Shown: positions 46,912 through 52,196 of the stretch, piece after piece
How positions within the stretch are numbered: position 1 is the first letter of the stretch
Layout of the letters: each line of letters begins with the position of its first letter
Virus record (IMG/VR): IMGVR_UViG_3300024506_000008
Coordinates: 1-52,196 of that record
DNA length: 52,196 nucleotides
Reading direction: 5' to 3' (one strand)
Source: a virus
The notes under the pieces: generated by a model
The model's input: only the letters and a program-made list of their open reading frames with translations
Database searches by the model: none
What the model was told of the DNA's origin: nothing
Translations under genes and position numbers: made by a program

Positions 46912-47448
46912 TTAATTCTTTTTAATTTGCCAGCGTCTGAACAAAAAGTAAGGATACCAAATGAACTTTGGAATCTTCTTAACGACAACGCTAGGAGAGT
47001 TGATAATGGTTGGCATTTCAGCGTCCCAGACCCTTACGGTCACTTTGGCCCCCGAAACACTGTGTACGTTTTCGAGTTTAACTCCACGGGTAGGCTTGCG
47101 CCCTGGAGTCCAATAGTTATCGAATTGACCCAGTTCAATGCAGTAGTCCTTACCCGTAGTCTCAAATGAGATATTCTTGAATGTAGCGTTCTCTATGCTA
47201 CCTTTAATCGTTACTCCATTCCACAAGGGAACAAGCGAAAGGTCGGTGAAGAAGTAGTTCGACCCTCTTACGGCGTCAATACAGTCCTCTCTGCCGCCCA
47301 TAATCAGCACCCCAGATACGGTAACATCTGTGCAGTTGGAGAACTTCATTACGTCATCGTAAGCAGAAACTGTTTCTGGATTCTGCCAGTTATCGATGAA
47401 CAAGCCTGTCTCGTTCACGTAAGATTTATAATTAACGTCGGGATTCAT
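46912..47448 (-). CDS. Beta-helix-like hypothetical protein
   Basis: A 178-residue protein with repeated short strands (NCTDVTVSGVLIMGG, NATFKNISFETTGK, RGVKLENVHSVSGAKVTV) like rungs of a right-handed beta-helix. There is no signal peptide or catalytic motif. The C-terminus is basic and aromatic (FIWYPYFLFRRWQIKKN). Beta-helices are used by phage spikes and depolymerases, but this one is short. Function unknown. Confidence 0.5.
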   Translation of the reverse strand: MNPDVNYKSYVNETGLFIDNWQNPETVSAYDDVMKFSNCTDVTVSGVLIMGGREDCIDAVRGSNYFFTDLSLVPLWNGVTIKGSIENATFKNISFETTGKDYCIELGQFDNYWTPGRKPTRGVKLENVHSVSGAKVTVRVWDAEMPTIINSPSVVVKKIPKFIWYPYFLFRRWQIKKN

Positions 47449-47476
47449 ATCTTATAGTAGCCTTAAAATCTTTGTT

Positions 47477-47719
47477 TTAAACGAAATGTTGGTCAATCTC
47501 CTTCCTGACATCTTCGGGCAAGCAAGCAGGCAAAAACCCGTGCGGTAGCTGGTCACGGGACATCAGAACGACTGCTGCGCCAAGATAAGCCAAGGAACGA
47601 AGCCGTTCTTTGCATACCCCGCTATCTGGGAAGGTGCAAAGGCAACTGATCTCATCTTGCCCTTCGCTTACCATAATTGGGTAATTGAACCCTTGGAGGT
47701 AATATTTATCGCAGCCCAT
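47477..47719 (-). CDS. Small hypothetical protein, Cys-rich
   Basis: An 80-residue protein with C3, C26, C28, C36 and C66 (MGCDKYYLQGF, SCLCTFPDSGVC). The Cys spacing CxCx7C may bind metal. The leader TTAAAATTAATTAAA has no Shine-Dalgarno. Not recognised. Confidence 0.5.
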   Translation of the reverse strand: MGCDKYYLQGFNYPIMVSEGQDEISCLCTFPDSGVCKERLRSLAYLGAAVVLMSRDQLPHGFLPACLPEDVRKEIDQHFV

Positions 47720-47730
47720 TTTAATTAATT

Positions 47731-47949
47731 TTAACTCTCTTTGTGAAGATCGCTTACAACCTCAGAGAGGTACTCTGACCGGATAAAGTGGGCGAACTCG
47801 GTAACTGATGTGATGTTATGACCGTGCTTGGAAACAGAGCGAAGAAGACTGTCCAAGTCCAAGATGACGCTCGACATCTCAGCGGAAGCTTTGAAGCAGT
47901 TGTAGTCCCATTTGTCCTCGGGCAGTTTAAATGTGACGGTGACTTTCAT
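47731..47949 (-). CDS. Conserved small phage protein
   Basis: About 72 residues from ATG 47949 (MKVTVTFKLPEDKWDYNCFK). The pattern strand, D-x-x-D-Y-N/F-FK, then a helix with SSVILDLDSLLRSVSKHG, occurs in a phage family of unknown role. A longer frame from 47970 overlaps the previous gene. Likely co-expressed with its neighbours. Confidence 0.55.
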   Translation of the reverse strand: MKVTVTFKLPEDKWDYNCFKASAEMSSVILDLDSLLRSVSKHGHNITSVTEFAHFIRSEYLSEVVSDLHKES

Positions 47950-47953
47950 AGGT

Positions 47954-48301
47954 TTAGCTGTAATTCGCATAGAATCGGAAGTTGAAGTCGAATATCGCGT
48001 TTTTCTTCATCCTCGCCTTCAAGATGCTTCTAGTGACTTCGGGACGAAAAAAATTATTTAAAATTTCTTGAGCGTTGGCGCGGCTTTCCTTTTTGCTTAG
48101 ATCGTAGATGCAAACTACATCAGAGAAAAAAGATACCTCTTCCTCCAAAGTGCAAGTGTTTTTGCTTAAAACATAGTCCCTGCAAAAGATTTTGATAGCT
48201 TCTTTTTCTGATTTGGCATCGACAAAAGCCATATTTTCAGTCAGTCCCTCGCCTGTGGCGAAGTATTGGAGGAAACAGAAGTATTGTTTTGACTTGCTCA
48301 C
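47954..48301 (-). CDS. Small hypothetical protein, GTG start
   Basis: 115 residues from GTG 48301 (MSKSKQYFCFLQYFATGEGL), whose start codon shares GTGA with the stop of the previous gene. A longer frame to 48490 runs inside that gene and is rejected. Content: SEKEAIKIFCRDYVLSK and an end rich in basic and aromatic residues (RMKKNAIFDFNFRFY). Not recognised. It is the last member of the GTGA-coupled chain. Confidence 0.6.
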   Translation of the reverse strand: MSKSKQYFCFLQYFATGEGLTENMAFVDAKSEKEAIKIFCRDYVLSKNTCTLEEEVSFFSDVVCIYDLSKKESRANAQEILNNFFRPEVTRSILKARMKKNAIFDFNFRFYANYS

Positions 48302-48636
48302 GGCTGTGCCTTTTTTAAGATTTGTTTTTCCAACTCCGCAAAATTTGCTACGGTGTCGGGTGAGAGCTTGTCTCCCCAAACAGTTACCCAAACGCGCGCA
48401 AGCGCGCATACCTCGACAGCTGCGGTCCGCAGTGTGGCGTTCTGGACCGACAAGGCACATTGCTCGTCGGTACTCAAGCCGCACCTGCAAGTCGGCATAT
48501 CTTCCAAGGCTTGCCGCAGCGCAGCGTTCTCGCGCTCCAGTTCGCGGGCAAAATCAGCCTGCACGAATTCTTCGCCCTCGTCTGGATTGAATCCGAAAAA
48601 TTGTGCTTTAGCGTCGGTTTTAGGTGTGTCGCTCAC
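48298..48636 (-). CDS. SDTP-module protein 1, GTG start
   Basis: 112 residues from GTG 48636 (MSDTPKTDAKAQFFGFNPDE). N-terminal module SDTPKTDAKA plus FVQADFARELERENAALRQ (a coiled coil) is shared with the gene at 49683. The C-terminal part is Cys/Leu-rich and unlike any other (CRCGLSTDEQCALSVQNATL). Coupled on both sides by GTGA overlaps. Function unknown; similar phage proteins with SDTPRTDA and ARELERE exist. Confidence 0.65.
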   Translation of the reverse strand: MSDTPKTDAKAQFFGFNPDEGEEFVQADFARELERENAALRQALEDMPTCRCGLSTDEQCALSVQNATLRTAAVEVCALARVWVTVWGDKLSPDTVANFAELEKQILKKAQP

Positions 48637-49013
48637 GGCTGCTCCTTTCGTGCGGCGTCGATGGCGGCGCGCACGTCTGCAATGTCTCCATCGTTGACCC
48701 AAAGATCGTGAACCCTAGACAAGCGTTTGTCTGGCAATTGCGCGAGCCAATCCAGCCGCTCCTTATCCGCCCGCAGCCGAGCAATTTCCCTCTCGTAAAA
48801 ACCGGTCTTAACTTTGAGGTCATTGATTTCCTCGCACGCAATCCGCAGGTGATTGCGTTTTGCCTCAATCTCGTACTCCAGTTGCCTTCTGAGATCGATG
48901 CACTCTGCGATATACCAGTCGATGTCGCGCTGGTTTGGTTTTGTCGTTGGGGGTGTCATTTGATGTAATGCTTTGGCGTGTCGATTAGCCTCGGCGATCA
49001 GGTGGTCGCTCAC
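48633..49013 (-). CDS. SDH-start protein with RLDWL/HDLW C-module
   Basis: 126 residues from GTG 49013 (MSDHLIAEANRHAKALHQMT). A long coiled coil (RRQLEYEIEAKRNHLRIACE) leads into a C-terminal module ERLDWLAQLPDKRLSRVHDL then NDGDIADVRAAIDAARKEQP. The same C-module ends the gene at 49943. GTGA overlap to both neighbours. Confidence 0.65.
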   Translation of the reverse strand: MSDHLIAEANRHAKALHQMTPPTTKPNQRDIDWYIAECIDLRRQLEYEIEAKRNHLRIACEEINDLKVKTGFYEREIARLRADKERLDWLAQLPDKRLSRVHDLWVNDGDIADVRAAIDAARKEQP

Positions 49014-49426
49014 GTTGGCGTTCCTCCTTGGTTGAGATGCTGACGCATAATAGCGTCGTCTCCCGATTCTTTTTTTGTCGCGTTAATGACATCTCGTAGT
49101 TTGCTAACACCCTCGTAAAGCATCTCTCCATTTGCTTGACCTACTTGATGGAACGCTTCACCATCAATCTCGTTTAGAAGAAACAGTGCAGCCTCCCGCA
49201 ACGCGGCATTTTCTCGCAATAGTTCTGGCAATCTAACTTGTGCCATATCGAAATAATTTTTAGCCTCATCGGATAAAGTTTCTCGTAACCACTGCTTTTC
49301 TTCATGCAGTTTTGCGTTTTCATTCTCCATTTCCAACACTTTATCAATAACTTGATGGATTGCCCAATCTTCGGCTCCAGCCAAAAGATCGTTATAATGT
49401 TGCTGTATCATTTCGTCGTAGTTCAT
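49010..49426 (-). CDS. Coiled-coil protein with GDDAIMRQ C-module
   Basis: 138 residues from ATG 49426 (MNYDEMIQQHYNDLLAGAED). Coiled coil (VLEMENENAKLHEEKQW, LPELLRENAALREAAL) followed by GVSKLRDVINATKKES and the C-module GDDAIMRQHLNQGGTPT, shared with the gene at 49683. Overlaps the next gene by GTGA. Function unknown. Confidence 0.65.
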   Translation of the reverse strand: MNYDEMIQQHYNDLLAGAEDWAIHQVIDKVLEMENENAKLHEEKQWLRETLSDEAKNYFDMAQVRLPELLRENAALREAALFLLNEIDGEAFHQVGQANGEMLYEGVSKLRDVINATKKESGDDAIMRQHLNQGGTPT

Positions 49427-49686
49427 TTTGATAATGCTTTAGTTGCCATAGCATCTATTGCCATAAACTTACCCCAAGCATCTTGTAATGTTGGTGTATT
49501 CAATGGACCTGCTTTGGCAATACAATGAGCTTCGGTGCTGATTTCTTTCAATGCTTCACGCAGTTTGGCGATTTCCTTTTCCTGCTCACAAGCGTGAGAA
49601 TATAACTCTTTATAAGCGTGATGCCAAGGCTTGCCAAGATTAACTACTTGTACTTTTTGAGTGTGTGGTGTATCAGTCGTATTCAT
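49423..49686 (-). CDS. Small coiled-coil protein
   Basis: 87 residues from ATG 49686 (MNTTDTPHTQKVQVVNLGKP). A Trp/His-rich segment (WHHAYKELYSHACEQEKEIA) leads into a coiled coil (KLREALKEISTEAHCIAKAG). ATGA overlaps both neighbours. It keeps only a faint version of the SDTP start (TDTPHT). Function unknown. Confidence 0.6.
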   Translation of the reverse strand: MNTTDTPHTQKVQVVNLGKPWHHAYKELYSHACEQEKEIAKLREALKEISTEAHCIAKAGPLNTPTLQDAWGKFMAIDAMATKALSK

Positions 49687-49946
49687 GTCGGTGTTCCTCC
49701 TTCAGTTAGGTGCTGACGCATAATAGCGTCGTCTCCTGTTTGCTTACTCGTAACGGCGCGTGCGATATCACGCAATTCATTTGCGTCTAACGCATAAGCA
49801 TCGGCAATCATTTGAAGTCTTTCCCGTAGGGCGGCGTTCTCGCGCTCCAACTCGCGGGCAAAATCAGCCTGCACGAACTCTTCTCCCTCTTCTGGATTCC
49901 AGCCAAAGAAGATGGCTTTAGCGTCAGTTTTAGGTGTGTCGCTCAC
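49683..49946 (-). CDS. SDTP-module protein 2, GTG start
   Basis: 87 residues from GTG 49946 (MSDTPKTDAKAIFFGWNPEE). The N-module nearly matches that of the 48298 gene, the C-module GDDAIMRQHLTEGGTPT matches the 49010 gene. Middle: NAALRERLQMIADAYALDAN, then LRDIARAVTSKQT. GTGA coupling to the previous gene and ATGA overlap to the next. Confidence 0.65.
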   Translation of the reverse strand: MSDTPKTDAKAIFFGWNPEEGEEFVQADFARELERENAALRERLQMIADAYALDANELRDIARAVTSKQTGDDAIMRQHLTEGGTPT

Positions 49947-50221
49947 GGCTGCTCCTTTCGTGCGGCGTCGATGGCTTGGCGAACATTACTGATGTCTCCG
50001 TTATTGCACCACAGGTCGTGCACGGCGTTTAGCCTTTTATCGGGAGAGAGCTCCAGCCAATCAATGCGCAGTTGGTCGGCTCGCAGTCTAGCGATCTCGC
50101 GCTCGAGTTGGCGAGCAAAATTGGCAGTAACCCAACCGAAGATTGGATCACCGAAACTATCGTCATAACGGTGCTGACTAGTTAGGGCAACCGCAGCATC
50201 CGTTCTCGGTGTATCGCTCAC
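49943..50221 (-). CDS. SDTP-module protein 3, GTG start
   Basis: 92 residues from GTG 50221 (MSDTPRTDAAVALTSQHRYD). Variant N-module, FARQLEREIARLRADQLRID coiled coil, and the C-module WLELSPDKRLNAVHDLWCNN then GDISNVRQAIDAARKEQP shared with the 48633 gene. GTGA overlaps both neighbours. A longer frame to 50332 lies in the previous gene and is rejected. Confidence 0.65.
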   Translation of the reverse strand: MSDTPRTDAAVALTSQHRYDDSFGDPIFGWVTANFARQLEREIARLRADQLRIDWLELSPDKRLNAVHDLWCNNGDISNVRQAIDAARKEQP

Positions 50222-50706
50222 GGCTGTTCCTCCCCAATCAGAGTCTTCACAATCTTTTCGGCACTTTCTTGTATCGAAGGATAAGATAGAGTGTTGAAAG
50301 ACTGCCCGTGCTTCTTCATAAAAGCCTCCCAATCTTTCTTTTCTTGGGGAGAAAGCTCTGTCTGGTTAGGGCGAGCTTCACAAGCCTTACAAATAATCTG
50401 TACCAGCTTGTCCTCCATCAAACGAGCAGCGGCGTGGAGCGAAGCCTTGTCGGGATAGATCTCTTGACGGATGGAAGTGGAGCCATCTTTGACTTGGATT
50501 AGCCAGAAGCCATTGCGAAGACCATCGTAAGCATAGGGGTCATTCACGGGGACGAACTTCTTGCCAACCTTACGATACAAACGCTGGTCTTCCTTTGCGG
50601 CTGCGCGAGCAGCGACTGCATATTCGCCATTGAAACGCCAGCCAAAAAGGTAACGATAGCGTTCAGCTTCGTCTTTGTAGTGTTGGATATCTTTCTTGGT
50701 TTTCAT
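50218..50706 (-). CDS. Hypothetical phage protein, start of coupled operon
   Basis: 162 residues from ATG 50706 (MKTKKDIQHYKDEAERYRYL). Helical start, a beta middle (FVPVNDPYAYDGLRNGFWLI then QVKDGSTSIRQEIYPDKASL) and a helical end (SAEKIVKTLIGEEQP). It ends in EEQP, like the KEQP end of the modules downstream, where the GTGA overlap begins. Not recognised. Confidence 0.6.
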   Translation of the reverse strand: MKTKKDIQHYKDEAERYRYLFGWRFNGEYAVAARAAAKEDQRLYRKVGKKFVPVNDPYAYDGLRNGFWLIQVKDGSTSIRQEIYPDKASLHAAARLMEDKLVQIICKACEARPNQTELSPQEKKDWEAFMKKHGQSFNTLSYPSIQESAEKIVKTLIGEEQP

Positions 50707-50885
50707 TGGAAGCCTTGGTAATCGGGATAATTGAAATACTTTTCCATCACTGCGGTTAATTGGTTGAACAAAGCATCGTGCTTCGGATCGTTACTGTCAA
50801 GCACTTTTAGCTGTTCAAGGCAAGAAATTGCAGCAACAGCAGCAGCGTTGACATCTTCCATCGACGCCTCTTTGAACTGGTTCAT
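50703..50885 (-). CDS. Small helical hypothetical protein
   Basis: 60 residues from ATG 50885 (MNQFKEASMEDVNAAAVAAI). Ala-rich helices and aromatic end (YFNYPDYQGFQ). A/T-rich leader without a ribosome site. ATGA overlap to the next gene. Not recognised. Confidence 0.5.
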   Translation of the reverse strand: MNQFKEASMEDVNAAAVAAISCLEQLKVLDSNDPKHDALFNQLTAVMEKYFNYPDYQGFQ

Positions 50886-50887
50886 TT

Positions 50888-51532
50888 TTAAATAATAAAA
50901 ACTTGCGGCTGATTGGTGACGCTGTAGTCCTCGCTCACGATGGAAGCGTTACAGAAAATTGTGTTCATTCCGCTCACAAAGCTTTTACCTCCATCAGCGT
51001 GGATGTGCCCAAACAAATGAAGTTTCGGACTCAGTAGAACTATCTTGTCGAGCAAGTCTCTGCACCCAACGTGATCGTAAGAGTTTCCCCTTGGAGCACG
51101 ATCAAGAATTTGATAAGGTGGACCGTGCGTGATCAAAACGTCTGTATCCGCAGGGATCATATCCCAATGGCGGCGGATCTCCGCGCCGCGAGTCCGGTTA
51201 AACGCCCAGTTGAAGAAACGTGGGGAAACTGGCGAGCCCCAAAACTTTACTCCTTCGATTTCGCACCCACTGTCTTCAAGGTAAGTTAACTGCGGATAAT
51301 CGTGCTTTAGTAAGTTTTTGATGAAGCTTTCTTTCTCAAAGGCAAGGTCGTGATTGCCAGCAATAAAAATTTTATTCTTGTGCGGTAAGCAGTTAAACCA
51401 ATTCAAGAACGACATTGCGTCTTTGATTTGCCCGAAATCACAAAAGTCTCCGCAGTGAATAACCGTGTCGGCGTCTGGCACTTGGATGCCAAAGTGTTTG
51501 CCGTGAGTGTCAGACAGGACAGCGATTTTCAT
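50888..51532 (-). CDS. Calcineurin-like metallophosphoesterase
   Basis: A 214-residue protein with the classic motifs of this family: SDTHGKH (7-13), CGDF (27-30), GNHD (59-62), ITHGPP (about 134-139) and GHIH (about 174-177). They bind two metal ions and cleave phosphoesters; substrate is not visible. No signal peptide. It starts directly after the lipoprotein gene (stop 51532 shared base), so the two are coupled. Confidence 0.8.
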   Translation of the reverse strand: MKIAVLSDTHGKHFGIQVPDADTVIHCGDFCDFGQIKDAMSFLNWFNCLPHKNKIFIAGNHDLAFEKESFIKNLLKHDYPQLTYLEDSGCEIEGVKFWGSPVSPRFFNWAFNRTRGAEIRRHWDMIPADTDVLITHGPPYQILDRAPRGNSYDHVGCRDLLDKIVLLSPKLHLFGHIHADGGKSFVSGMNTIFCNASIVSEDYSVTNQPQVFII

Positions 51533-51981
51533 TAGTCGAATTTTGAGAAGTAAGTTGACAGTCTTTGACCCTCTGTCAACTGGATAAACTTGCCGGTTTG
51601 TGGCTCAAAGTATTCCATCCCATTCTGCGTGATGATCTGATTGACTGCGTGACCTTCCAACATTCCTTGCTGCATAGGAGTGAACGTGAAATACCATACA
51701 GTTCCAACTGCAATTCCCTGCGCTTGAATGTCGCTGTGAAAGCCTTGGCGGAAGAACGCAAGCTGGCAGTAAACTTCAAAAGCGGTTGCAAACAGGGTGC
51801 ATTGGGATCGGTCGTCCCACTTTGTTACTCCATAAGCTCCGCTGCCTAACCATTTGCGGTAATCGTCGTAGGCCCACAGCACCCAGTCCCGATTGACGAC
51901 AGCATAAGAAGCTTTGCCGGTTGTCGGGATGTTGTAAGCAACCATCAAGCTTAACTTGTTGATGGTTTGCCCATTGAACAT
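51532..51981 (-). CDS. Probable lipoprotein, start uncertain
   Basis: 149 residues from ATG 51981 (MFNGQTINKLSLMVAYNIPT). However, the frame is open upstream to 52151 and codes KKSFFIIFILAVFFCFSAPA then CSRKSDEPP, a textbook lipoprotein signal with the lipobox SAPAC. No ATG, GTG or TTG lies in that extension; ATC codons at 52072-52077 are the nearest candidates for a start. The mature part is a beta-rich domain with aromatic and Gly residues. Possibly a non-standard start or a mutated one. Confidence 0.5.
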   Translation of the reverse strand: MFNGQTINKLSLMVAYNIPTTGKASYAVVNRDWVLWAYDDYRKWLGSGAYGVTKWDDRSQCTLFATAFEVYCQLAFFRQGFHSDIQAQGIAVGTVWYFTFTPMQQGMLEGHAVNQIITQNGMEYFEPQTGKFIQLTEGQRLSTYFSKFD

Positions 51982-52196
51982 CGGAGGCTCATCCGATTTT
52001 CGTGAGCAGGCTGGCGCGGAGAAGCAAAAAAAAACTGCGAGAATAAAAATGATAAAAAATGATTTCTTCGCGATGATGTTGGGCGAATGTCGTCGCGGGC
52101 TTCGATGTAAATGAATGACGGCGGGTTTGTGATTGTGGGGGCGGGAGAGACGTTAAGCGTTACGATGTTACTTTGGGCAACTCCAATAGAATTTGT

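Noticed and set aside
1-52196. tRNA or rRNA genes
   Set aside because: No cloverleaf with a GGTTCGAATCC-type loop or rRNA-like segment was seen by eye. A dedicated tRNA scan could still change this.

Overview
The window is part of a tailed double-stranded DNA phage (Caudoviricetes) genome; no bacterial chromosomal genes were recognised. Two indirect signs point to a Gram-negative host. One is a lysis-type lipoprotein with a lipobox and a C-terminal membrane helix, the layout of a unimolecular spanin. The other is that many genes lack a Shine-Dalgarno sequence and start just after an A/T-rich leader or a promoter. A secreted protein with an Ig-like C-terminus recalls Verrucomicrobiota proteins; that host suggestion is only an inference.

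Layout. (1) 1-3421: end of one minus-strand gene, then plus-strand neck and tail genes ending in a tail tube protein. (2) 3472-18395, minus strand: a surface-modification and adhesin block. It holds a methyltransferase, a two-domain glycosyltransferase, a sulfotransferase, a 14-repeat RCC1 protein, a fibre protein, three LamG-like proteins, a 1925-residue collagen-like fibre and a small baseplate-type protein. (3) 18467-31647, minus strand: the head and packaging block. It holds connector-type proteins, major capsid, a probable decoration protein, a protease/scaffold fusion with a nested scaffold start, portal, large terminase, an ERCC4-type nuclease, a possible small terminase, a sigma-like factor, a zinc-ribbon protein, a membrane protein, PhoH and a second tube-like protein. 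(4) 31733-35796, plus strand: an AbrB-like protein, conserved phage proteins, a secreted repeat/Ig protein, a holin-like protein, an FCP1-like phosphatase and an APS-kinase-like protein. (5) 36000-44820: a GC-richer array of very small genes, many forming their own transcription units. (6) 44900-52196, minus strand: spanin-like lipoprotein, nuclease, membrane proteins, a GTGA-coupled operon of domain-shuffled small proteins, a phosphoesterase and a lipoprotein.

Two promoter systems can be read. In the small-gene array, eight promoters share TTG, exactly 19 nt, then a TATTCTC-like box; in six of them the start codon lies 6-9 nt after the box, which predicts leaderless mRNAs. Around structural genes a different box, TGTAAA(G/A/T)TA, sits 4-26 nt before start codons. 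The phage's own sigma-like factor at 28683-29438 is a natural candidate to read it. The array also carries eight copies of a T-rich/CCGGGCC-N-GGCCCGG repeat, five followed by a TACGTAG-TT-CTACGTA palindrome, between stem-loop terminators and promoters.

A possible functional link is sulfation. The sulfotransferase (5593-6336) would use PAPS, and the APS-kinase-like protein (35265-35705) could make it. With the glycosyltransferases beside the collagen-like and propeller proteins, this suggests a phage-encoded pathway that sulfates and glycosylates virion or host-surface glycans. This is an inference.
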